A program made the translations under genes and the position numbers. 24,335 bases of DNA from a virus. The DNA lies in the IMG/VR virus record IMGVR_UViG_3300048592_001396, positions 1 through 24,335 of that record; one strand, 5' to 3'. A model generated the notes under the pieces. It was not told the origin of the DNA. It saw nothing but the letters and a program-made list of their open reading frames with translations, and ran no database searches. Below, piece after piece: positions 15,019 to 21,218 of the stretch (its first letter is position 1; each line of letters starts with the position of its first letter).

Positions 15019-16194
15019 AGTTTCATTTAAATTAAAATCATTTTCACTAAGCTTGTATCTTTTCATAAAATACTCCTTACTAAACTTTACTCCCATATCC
15101 TTAAGCGCCTTATCTCTATCTACACTTTCCTCAATCACCTTTTCTTTATCCAGTAGTTTTATTTTTGGTCGTTCTATATTGCCGTAATTCAATTCGCAGT
15201 AGTAATCGATAATCTTATTCAAAGATGTTTCAACAAGTTTCCTGTCACTCTCTCCCAAAAACTGAAGCATCTCTTTATGCACTTCACCTGCTTTGTAAGA
15301 ACCGGTCTTTTCTATTTCAGTAGTTAATGTTACAGTCAAAACCGCTTTGCTTATTTCCCTGTTATGGAACTTCACAAGGTTTTCATACAACTGCCCAATA
15401 TCAAATTGCGGACTCTCTTTTAACTCAATCCCAAGTGCCTCATCAAATATTGTAATGTTATCAACTACCATTTGTTTAAGCTGCTCTAAGAACTCAGTTT
15501 TCTGAGTAGCAGTAAACGTATTCGGATAACGTCCAATCAGATAAGGCATTCCATATCTTTCCATCATTAACTGCCAGTACTCTATTCCCCCCTTTTTTAA
15601 TTGTACAGGCCAGTAACACCGGCTGAGTATCTTTTCACCATAGGGATTCGTAAACGTAGGCTTATGCTGTGTAAGTATAAACTTATAAGGCGGCAGCTTT
15701 TCACCTTCTTCAAATAAATAAAAACCGTGTTTGTACTTGCGTAATCTCAGTTCATTATTCTTATCAAAGATAAACCACTCTTGAGGCTTGCCTGTTATCT
15801 TATCAGGTCTTAAAATCTTTCCATCTTTTTTCCAGGTCAATTCAACAACAGAATACCCAAAGAATATTGCATCCATTAATTCAGATACAAGCTCATTAAA
15901 ATCTATTCGCTCAAACACACTTTCCAATTCTTTTGTAATTCCACTCTGCCCTATGCCCTCTGCACTCTGCTGTATTTCAAACTCAAGCTGCATCACCTGC
16001 ATTTTTCTTTGCTGAATAGTTGCCATCAAATGAGGATCAAGCAACAGATCCCGGTAAATCTCATAATCATATTCATTCTCAATTAAAATCTTATCTGGAT
16101 CAGGTAAAAAATTTGTATAGGTTGTAGTCAAATCAAACCTATCCCTTGTTGCAAGATCAGTTGTAATAGTCCTGCTTGTTGTTATGTCTGCCAT
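15013..16194 (-). CDS. phage portal protein, DUF935 / Mu gp29-like
   Basis: This 393-residue protein of the Mu-type portal family would form the dodecameric DNA channel at the head vertex. Family hallmarks are YDYEIYRDLLLDPHLMA and QQRKMQVMQLEFEI (43-75), the central GYSVVELTWKKDGK (113-126), and MERYGMPYLIGRYP (211-224), which is characteristic of DUF935. Mu gp29 is ~510 residues, so this one is shorter, mostly at the C-terminus. ATG at 16192-16194 has AGAGGA upstream. It follows the large terminase by 55 bases, as in Mu-like head operons. Residues about 75-85 (QQSAEGIGQSG) come from a CTCTGC-type repeat that is also present at 5505. No Mu gp30-like head morphogenesis gene follows it. Confidence 0.87.
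   Translation of the reverse strand: MADITTSRTITTDLATRDRFDLTTTYTNFLPDPDKILIENEYDYEIYRDLLLDPHLMATIQQRKMQVMQLEFEIQQSAEGIGQSGITKELESVFERIDFNELVSELMDAIFFGYSVVELTWKKDGKILRPDKITGKPQEWFIFDKNNELRLRKYKHGFYLFEEGEKLPPYKFILTQHKPTFTNPYGEKILSRCYWPVQLKKGGIEYWQLMMERYGMPYLIGRYPNTFTATQKTEFLEQLKQMVVDNITIFDEALGIELKESPQFDIGQLYENLVKFHNREISKAVLTVTLTTEIEKTGSYKAGEVHKEMLQFLGESDRKLVETSLNKIIDYYCELNYGNIERPKIKLLDKEKVIEESVDRDKALKDMGVKFSKEYFMKRYKLSENDFNLNETL
15942..15973. repeat. CTCTGC-type repeat inside the portal gene
   Basis: The stretch contains CTCTGCCCTATGC, an exact 13-base match to 5505-5517, followed by CCTCTGC and ACTCTGC units. It is translated in frame as residues ~75-85 of the portal protein. Confidence 0.45.
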
Positions 16195-16223
16195 TTAATT
16201 CCTCTTTGTTCTTTCATTGAAAA

Positions 16224-16265
16224 CCTGTCCGCCGTGGCGGATTGAACATTTAACTTTTAACATTT
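16224..16265. repeat. short dispersed repeat at the terminase 3' end
   Basis: CCTGTCCGCCGTGGCGGATT and its A/T-rich tail (GAACATTTAACTTTTAACATT) match the unit at 4380. The tail overlaps the end of the large terminase gene, so the terminal codons (RNVKS and the stop) appear to be supplied by the repeat. Confidence 0.6.
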
Positions 16266-17581
16266 CTATAACGCCAGTATTTCGTTCTAATCCTGCCTCT
16301 CGGTAAATGCACCACTTCGCTAACGTCCGGTGCTTTCGTTACTTTCATCGCATTCAAAAACTGCGATACACTATCAACAGTATCATCAAACTCACCGTTT
16401 GGAAACTCTTCCATCTCATCTAAAAATCCTTTAAGCCAGTGTGCTTCTTTAGGCAAGTACACTTTACCAGCTTCAATCAATGGTGTAACGCTATGCACCC
16501 TCGCTATTTTATCCGCTTCAACTTTAATCGCTTTAATAGGTAGTACAGTATTTCTCTGTAATTCCTGAATCAAACTTTGCCCGCTTGCTTTATCTTCAAT
16601 CAATATCTCATTAACAGAATGAAGCTTCGCAAGATCAACTACTTTTCTTTTTAATTCCGGAAACTCAACCCTTCCACGCCATACATCTATCAGATAAAAG
16701 CCAGTATTAGTATAAACCCAAGTCGTACAAACCGAATAATCATTTTCCTGGTTTTTCTTAAATGCAGTATCCCAGCTTTGTACTTTCTTAAATACTTGCT
16801 GTCTGTAAATATCATTTTCGTTTTCATAATACTTCCACCAGTTATTTTTAATTATTCCACTACTTTCTTTATCAATAAACTTCCCATAAATCTCCTGGTC
16901 CCTAAGAGCAGGACTAATCTGTTTAACCAATTCATCAATATCATTCCTATCCAGCAATGGATTATCATAAGAACTATAATTAAAACTCTTCCATTCGCCG
17001 CTTAATCCTCCTTTAGTAAAGGAGGTGTCTTTACTTGGTAAAGACGGAGGATTTTTCTGATACAACTCATAAAAGAGGTGCTTCTCATTACTCCGCTTAA
17101 CTGTTTTCCCTTTCGGTGTTCCGCCAATTAAAACATTTGCTTTATAATCTAAGATCATAGGAAGTATACTTTCATTCCAAAGACTTCTATTCTTTAGAAC
17201 TATTCCAGCTTCATTAACTACAATAAGAGCATATCCAAACCCTTCAATGTTTTCTGGATTGTCAGCACTTCTAAAGTCACAAACAGAACTGCCTATTCTT
17301 AATTCATTCCTATTACCCCTGTACTTCCAGTAATTCTTAGGCAGTCCTTTAAGCACAGGTACAAAATATCTTTCTACATATCTTTCAATATTCCCGTAAA
17401 TCGTATCAACCCATAGAATTGGCGTAACGCCATTAAGCATTTGTTCAATTACATAATTTGCAAAGCCACGTGTTAAACCAAATCTTCGTCCTTTAGCAAT
17501 TACCTTAAATCTTTCAGGCGCATCAAAAATCTCTTTCTGTTTATTATGATAACCAATATCTAATCCTATTTGCTTCTTCAT
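16250..17581 (-). CDS. large terminase subunit, Mu gp28-like
   Basis: This 443-residue packaging motor has an N-terminal ATPase and a C-terminal RNase H-like nuclease. The Walker A-like segment is KGRRFGLTR (30-38). The Walker B position reads YALIVVNEAG (118-126), with Asn in place of the usual Asp before the catalytic Glu124. The nuclease acidic residues are D271 in SWDTAF, E329/D330 in LIEDKASG and D399/D400/D403 in FDDTVDSV. It would cut concatemeric DNA and drive it through the adjacent portal. The start is ATG at 17579-17581. The putative small terminase lies 15 bases upstream, the portal 55 bases downstream. Residues 180-192 are encoded by a 50-base double-hairpin repeat, and the C-terminal residues by another repeat. 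Confidence 0.9.
   Translation of the reverse strand: MKKQIGLDIGYHNKQKEIFDAPERFKVIAKGRRFGLTRGFANYVIEQMLNGVTPILWVDTIYGNIERYVERYFVPVLKGLPKNYWKYRGNRNELRIGSSVCDFRSADNPENIEGFGYALIVVNEAGIVLKNRSLWNESILPMILDYKANVLIGGTPKGKTVKRSNEKHLFYELYQKNPPSLPSKDTSFTKGGLSGEWKSFNYSSYDNPLLDRNDIDELVKQISPALRDQEIYGKFIDKESSGIIKNNWWKYYENENDIYRQQVFKKVQSWDTAFKKNQENDYSVCTTWVYTNTGFYLIDVWRGRVEFPELKRKVVDLAKLHSVNEILIEDKASGQSLIQELQRNTVLPIKAIKVEADKIARVHSVTPLIEAGKVYLPKEAHWLKGFLDEMEEFPNGEFDDTVDSVSQFLNAMKVTKAPDVSEVVHLPRGRIRTKYWRYRNVKS
17004..17053. repeat. 50-bp double-hairpin repeat inside the terminase gene
   Basis: The element is bounded by AATCCTCC (17004-17011) and GGAGGATT (17046-17053). Inside are two perfect stems: CCTCCTTTA/TAAAGGAGG (9 bases, loop of one) and GTCTTTAC/GTAAAGAC (8 bases, loop of three). 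It is read in frame between the ATPase and nuclease halves, in the predicted linker. Confidence 0.65.
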
Positions 17582-17596
17582 CCTACCAACTACTCA

Positions 17597-17911
17597 CTAC
17601 TTACCACTAACTTCTTTTCGATTGATGACTATTTCATACTCCCCATTCTCATCTAACTTATCAGCTTGACCTAAATACTGTTTGCCAAGCCAGATAAGCA
17701 TAGACACATTTCCGCCTAAAGCAACATCAATTTGCTTTCTCTTTAATCGCTGTTTAAGGTTAGCCTTCCCTTTTGTAAGAAAATTCTCAAATTTCCTTTT
17801 CAGGGTACTATCGTCATAGCCCAAAGCTTCGGCTATTTCTTTATTGGTAAGTCCGTAAGACGCAAGTTTTTCAACCTGCTTTTCGATAGGTATTTCTTTC
17901 TTAGCCCTCAT
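17597..17911 (-). CDS. putative small terminase subunit (HTH protein)
   Basis: The likely start is the ATG at 17909-17911, because GGAGGA lies six bases before it; an ATG 11 codons upstream has no binding site. The 104-residue product begins MRAKKEIPIEKQVEKLASYG and carries a helix-turn-helix (LTNKEIAEALGYDDSTLKRK, residues about 23-42) followed by a basic KGKANLKQRLKRKQ stretch. This layout, and the position immediately upstream of the large terminase, fit a DNA-recognising small terminase such as Mu gp27. The family match is by position and fold rather than by a diagnostic motif, so a transcriptional regulator is the alternative. It is the first gene of the minus-strand head operon, downstream of the divergent promoter region. 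Confidence 0.65.
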   Translation of the reverse strand: MRAKKEIPIEKQVEKLASYGLTNKEIAEALGYDDSTLKRKFENFLTKGKANLKQRLKRKQIDVALGGNVSMLIWLGKQYLGQADKLDENGEYEIVINRKEVSGK

Positions 17912-17980
17912 TTTTTCCTCCAATAACCTAAATTTATTAGGCATTTTAATAAATATACAAAATAAAATTACCCTTCATTA

Positions 17981-18011
17981 CAAATATACCTAAATTATTT
18001 GTATTATTCAA
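17981..18011 (-). promoter_or_regulatory. Bacteroidota-type promoter for the terminase-portal operon
   Basis: On the minus strand TATATTTG (17988-17981) matches the TAnnTTTG -7 box, with TTG 20 bases further upstream (18011-18009). It reads toward the small terminase gene, whose start lies about 70 bases away. Confidence 0.5.
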
Positions 18012-18029
18012 GTTTTTTTCGTATATTTG
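17998..18029 (+). promoter_or_regulatory. Bacteroidota-type promoter for the protease-capsid operon
   Basis: TTTG (17998-18001), 20 bases, then TATATTTG (18022-18029) fits the -33/-7 consensus of Bacteroidota exactly. It reads toward the protease gene, which starts 65 bases downstream behind GGAGGA. It interleaves with the divergent minus-strand promoter, so one bound protein could control both head operons. Confidence 0.6.
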
Positions 18030-18093
18030 TTAGGGAGGATGTATATTTTTCCTTAATAACTTAGGTTTAACTCATAATTGGAGGATTCTATCA

Positions 18094-19101
18094 ATGAAAT
18101 TTGAAATTTTCAAAACTGGTACCCACACTTCAGACAAGGGGCTTACCAAAGAGTATTCACTCGATGATCTCAACTTTATAGCACAATCTTATAATCCCTC
18201 AGAAGACGAAGCACCAATTGTAGTAGGTCACCCTGCAGATAATTCACCTGCTTATGGCTGGGTTTCTTCTCTTGAAGTTACAGAGGATGGTAAGCTTGTC
18301 GCTGATGCACCCGATGATAAGCTTCACCCGGATTTTCTTAATGCAGTTCAGGAAGGTAGATACAAGAAAAGAAGTATCTCGCTTACACCCGATGGTAAAT
18401 TAAGGCACGTTGGTTTTCTCGGTGGTGCCGCCCCAGCTGTTAAAGGTCTGGCAGATATTCAATTCTCTCAACCATCTTCAACTGTAATCGAATTTGAATT
18501 GGATTCTCAAAACGACAATGAAGCAATAATTCAAAATAGCAATGAAGCAATTGAACCATCTAACAATGAAATTTCCTTACTCGATAACATCACTAATCAA
18601 TTAAACGAAATCAATGCAACAATTCAACAATTGAACAATGATTTTACAGAAACCCGTAATGGTGAGTTAAGCTCGAAGTTTAATGATTTATCAAATGAAC
18701 TAATCAAACTAAAATCAAAATTAAACAAGTCAGAGTTTGAGAGCCTTCTTGAAAATAAATTGGGGGAGGGTTCTCTTACTCCTGCTATCAAAGATAAATT
18801 ACTTGCTGTCTCTAACTTCGCTGAAGCTCAAAACTTTAGTACAGATTTCAGCCAGGATAAATTCAATAAAGAACTAAATCATCTGCTTACCGCCCTTGTA
18901 AATTCATTTCCTAAAGTAATCTATTATGAAAACTTTGCAGAGAAACCCGAATTTGAATCAGATAAACTAACAGATGAGTTCTCTGAGTATTCAATAGATT
19001 CAGAAGCAAAAGCATTACACAGCAAAGCGCTTGCATTATCTAAAAAAGAAAATATCACTTACTTGAACGCTGTAAAGAAATTATCATTAACAAATAAATA
19101 A
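18094..19101 (+). CDS. head maturation protease/scaffold, Mu I-like
   Basis: This 335-residue protein has an N-terminal protease-like domain and a scaffold-like tail, as in Mu gpI with its internal scaffold. The first 120 residues follow the Mu-type pattern: FKTGTHTSDKG (6-16), the IVVGHPADN segment (42-50), DAPDDKLHPDFL (71-82), RYKKRSISLTPDG (89-101) with candidate catalytic Ser94/Ser96, and GFLGGAAPAVKG (107-118). A low-complexity Asn/Glu linker (135-160) leads to a coiled coil (about 160-215, LNEINATIQQLNNDF) that would template the capsid, and a helical C-terminus. ATG at 18094 has GGAGGA eight bases upstream. It is the first gene of the plus-strand head operon, 14 bases before the major capsid gene. 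It should cleave itself and the scaffold during head maturation. Confidence 0.83.
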   Translation: MKFEIFKTGTHTSDKGLTKEYSLDDLNFIAQSYNPSEDEAPIVVGHPADNSPAYGWVSSLEVTEDGKLVADAPDDKLHPDFLNAVQEGRYKKRSISLTPDGKLRHVGFLGGAAPAVKGLADIQFSQPSSTVIEFELDSQNDNEAIIQNSNEAIEPSNNEISLLDNITNQLNEINATIQQLNNDFTETRNGELSSKFNDLSNELIKLKSKLNKSEFESLLENKLGEGSLTPAIKDKLLAVSNFAEAQNFSTDFSQDKFNKELNHLLTALVNSFPKVIYYENFAEKPEFESDKLTDEFSEYSIDSEAKALHSKALALSKKENITYLNAVKKLSLTNK

Positions 19102-19115
19102 ACTGAGGGTTCATT

Positions 19116-20039
19116 ATGTCAACACTACAAAAGAAAAGAGTCGTAGATCCTGTCCTTACTAATATTGCACGTGGTTTCAAAAACGCTTCACACGTTGCAA
19201 CAAACCTGTTCCCTATTGTATCTGTAAATAAAGAAGGCGGAAAGATACCGCAGTTCACTAAAGAAGCCTTCAAGATTTACAATACAGAAAGAGCAATCAG
19301 GGCTAAATCAAATCGTATCAATCCGGAAAACAGAAGTGAAATAGATTTTGTTCTTACCGAACACGATCTTGAATATCCGATCGATTACCGCGAGCAGGAA
19401 GAAGATATACTTCCCTTAAGGCTTCACGCAACTAATGTGGTAACAGATGGTATATCACTTCGCCTGGAAAAGCTTGCAGCCGATCTTGCTCAAAACCTCG
19501 CTACTTATCCGGTAGGCAATAAAGTCACTCTTGCCGCAGGTGATAAGTTTACAAACACTTCATCAAATCCATTTACTGTTTTCGATACAGCCAAAGAAGC
19601 AGTAAGAGCAAAGATTGCACAAAGGCCAAATGTTTGTGTTATCGGTGCTTCAGCTTATAACGCATTAAAAAACCATCCTGCAGTTTTAGATCGTATCAAA
19701 TACACTCAAACAGCAGTTATGACACCCGCCCTCTTAAAGAGTTTACTTGATTTTGATGAACTCTATATAGGCGATTCAGTTTATTCAACTGATGCAGGCG
19801 TATTCACAGATATATGGTCAGATAATGTAGTTATAGCCTATGTACCTAAAGCAAATCCAGATGCACCACGTTCTTATTACGAACCTGCATTTGGTTATAC
19901 GCTCAGAAAGAAAAACAATCCTGTAGTCGATTCATACACTGAAGGCGGTAAGGTAGAAATTATCCGTAACACAGATATTTTCATTCCTAAAGTCCTTGGT
20001 GCGGATGCAGGTTATTTAATCAACGATACAAACGCTTAG
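19116..20039 (+). CDS. major capsid protein
   Basis: This 307-residue protein begins with the family signature VVDPVLTNIARGFKNASHVA (residues about 9-28) and GGKIPQFTKEAFKIYNTERA (47-66), typical of Mu-like and related phage major capsid proteins of the HK97 fold. It has the extended E-loop region rich in charged residues (DYREQEEDILPLR, about 90-102) and a compact A/P-domain with NVCVIGASAYNALKNHP. The size is close to usual. ATG at 19116 is preceded by GAGGG. It lies 14 bases after the protease/scaffold gene and would assemble the head shell with it. A short palindromic repeat follows its stop. It is among the least A/T-biased of the genes here. Confidence 0.88.
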   Translation: MSTLQKKRVVDPVLTNIARGFKNASHVATNLFPIVSVNKEGGKIPQFTKEAFKIYNTERAIRAKSNRINPENRSEIDFVLTEHDLEYPIDYREQEEDILPLRLHATNVVTDGISLRLEKLAADLAQNLATYPVGNKVTLAAGDKFTNTSSNPFTVFDTAKEAVRAKIAQRPNVCVIGASAYNALKNHPAVLDRIKYTQTAVMTPALLKSLLDFDELYIGDSVYSTDAGVFTDIWSDNVVIAYVPKANPDAPRSYYEPAFGYTLRKKNNPVVDSYTEGGKVEIIRNTDIFIPKVLGADAGYLINDTNA

Positions 20040-20040
20040 T

Positions 20041-20066
20041 GTCATACTGAGCTTGTCGAAGTATGA
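20041..20066. repeat. GAGCTTGTCGAAG palindromic repeat in the head operon
   Basis: The core CATACTGAGCTTGTCGAAG with its closing AGTATG forms a CATACT/AGTATG stem. This is a short dispersed repeat familiar from Bacteroidota and Chlorobi intergenic regions (from memory). It starts two bases after the capsid stop and ends in TATGAGGAA, which serves as the ribosome binding site of the next gene. Confidence 0.55.
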
Positions 20067-20073
20067 GGAATAA

Positions 20074-20265
20074 ATGAAAACATACATAATCAAAAACATA
20101 GACATAATGCACAAAGGAAAAATATTTCCTGAAGGCAGCACAATCGATCTTGAAGATAACGATGCTTTAAGCATTTCTGATTTTCTTGATCTTATTAAAT
20201 CAGATAGTTCAAAATCTCTTGAACCCGTAAATAAACCTGAAACTAAAAAAAGGAGTAACAAATAA
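20074..20265 (+). CDS. small protein between capsid and cement genes
   Basis: This 63-residue protein belongs to no family I recognise. It begins with a beta-rich half (KTYIIKNIDIMHKGKIFPEG, then a DLEDNDAL turn) and ends in a Lys/Pro/Ser-rich tail (PETKKRSNK). It is in the position of small head-completion or decoration proteins of Mu-like phages. Its stop overlaps the ATG of the cement gene by one base (TAATG), so the two are coupled. Its ribosome binding site, GAGGAA, is at the end of a palindromic repeat, only three bases from the ATG. Confidence 0.55.
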   Translation: MKTYIIKNIDIMHKGKIFPEGSTIDLEDNDALSISDFLDLIKSDSSKSLEPVNKPETKKRSNK

Positions 20266-20600
20266 TGTTAACCGAACAACCTATTTTAATCACTTCAGTC
20301 GTATGCACTGAAGCAACTCAGATTCTAAAAAACCGTTTTATAAGTTTTGCAGGTGCTTATGCAACTCCATCTACAAAAGCTCTTGGTGTTGTAAACGCAG
20401 ATACAAATGAAAACGAGTACGTACCTGTAACAGCTAAAGGTATAGCTATTGTAGAAACAGGTGATGCAATATCATTAGGTGGTGCAATAGAAGTATTCGA
20501 TGACGGTGTAGCTGTTCCATTCAGTGCAGGTCCATTAGAAGGCTATGCAATGGATACCGCTTCCGCAGCAGGTCAGCTTATCCGCATCCTTTTAGTATAA
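20265..20600 (+). CDS. capsid cement protein, DUF2190 family
   Basis: This 111-residue protein has the DUF2190 pattern: an Ala/Gly-rich small beta-barrel with LGVVNADTNENEYVPVTAKG (residues 45-64), IAIVETGDAISLGGAIE (65-81) and a GYAMDTASAAGQLIRILL end (93-110). Members decorate and stabilise the head shell or fill trimer interfaces. The length is typical. ATG at 20265 has AGGAG about nine bases upstream and overlaps the previous stop. It is the last recognisable head gene; no head-tail connector or tail gene follows. Confidence 0.85.
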   Translation: MLTEQPILITSVVCTEATQILKNRFISFAGAYATPSTKALGVVNADTNENEYVPVTAKGIAIVETGDAISLGGAIEVFDDGVAVPFSAGPLEGYAMDTASAAGQLIRILLV

Positions 20601-20837
20601 TTAAAAAACACTATGCCATCAAATGCTTTTAATTAACTAATAAAACAAATGACATCAAATGATTTGTGGATAAAGAATAAACGAATGAAGCGTAAACAGG
20701 AAAAGCTCGTATTGGATAACGTACATATCTTTTACTGTAGCGGAATGAGTGAAATTCTCCGCAAATCATTTGCAGTCTTGAACTTTTGCTTCTTTTCTTT
20801 CAAGAGAAAAGAAGGTTAAAAGAAATAAAGGTATAAA
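20601..20837. other. spacer with palindromic repeats after the head operon
   Basis: No gene is visible. GCAAAT-C-ATTTGC (20761-20773) is a short palindrome. CTTCTTTTCT and AGAAAAGAAG (20789-20798 and 20805-20814) form a perfect 10-base stem, a candidate terminator or mRNA hairpin 23 bases before the next gene. CCATCAAATG and ACATCAAATG are near-direct repeats at the 5' side. Confidence 0.45.
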
Positions 20838-21218
20838 ATGAAATTTACAATTGTCTTAATATCGTTTCTCGTCTTTCTTCTCTCGTCTCTCTTAATGCCT
20901 CAAGGCATTAACAGCCAAACCATTGGTGCAACTAATTCAATTGCAAACTCAACGGCATTAACTACATCAGTAGATTCGTTGCAAAACATTTTCACAGCCC
21001 AGCCATCAACTTATTTTAAGTACTGGTATGTATTAACCATTACCACCGATGCTGATATTGATATGTCATCAACAAAAGACTTTGAAGCAGTTAAAACATT
21101 CAGACTAAAGGCAAACGAATCCTACACTTCAATACAAAGAGATGCAGTTTTATTTGATGATTATTATTTCAAAGCAGTATCAACAGCAAATATCAGGGTA
21201 ATATTAGAAGGCAGGTAA
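20838..21218 (+). CDS. small exported protein, possible virion-associated protein
   Basis: This 126-residue protein starts with a clear signal peptide: Lys2, then a hydrophobic run to about residue 20, with cleavage likely near INSQT (about 24-28). The mature part (TNSIANSTALTTSVDSLQNI, then WYVLTITTDADIDMSSTKDF and LKANESYTSIQRDAVLF) is beta-rich and resembles small phage head or fibre-type proteins in composition. No family is certain. The start has AAAGG six bases upstream. Its stop directly abuts the ATG of the following beta-helix gene, so the two form an operon. A signal peptide is unexpected for a head protein, which assembles in the cytoplasm. Confidence 0.6.
   Translation: MKFTIVLISFLVFLLSSLLMPQGINSQTIGATNSIANSTALTTSVDSLQNIFTAQPSTYFKYWYVLTITTDADIDMSSTKDFEAVKTFRLKANESYTSIQRDAVLFDDYYFKAVSTANIRVILEGR

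Noticed and set aside
15013-20600. A complete Mu-like transposable prophage
   Set aside because: There is no MuA transposase or MuB ATPase and there are no tail genes; a tyrosine integrase and a primase-helicase are present instead.
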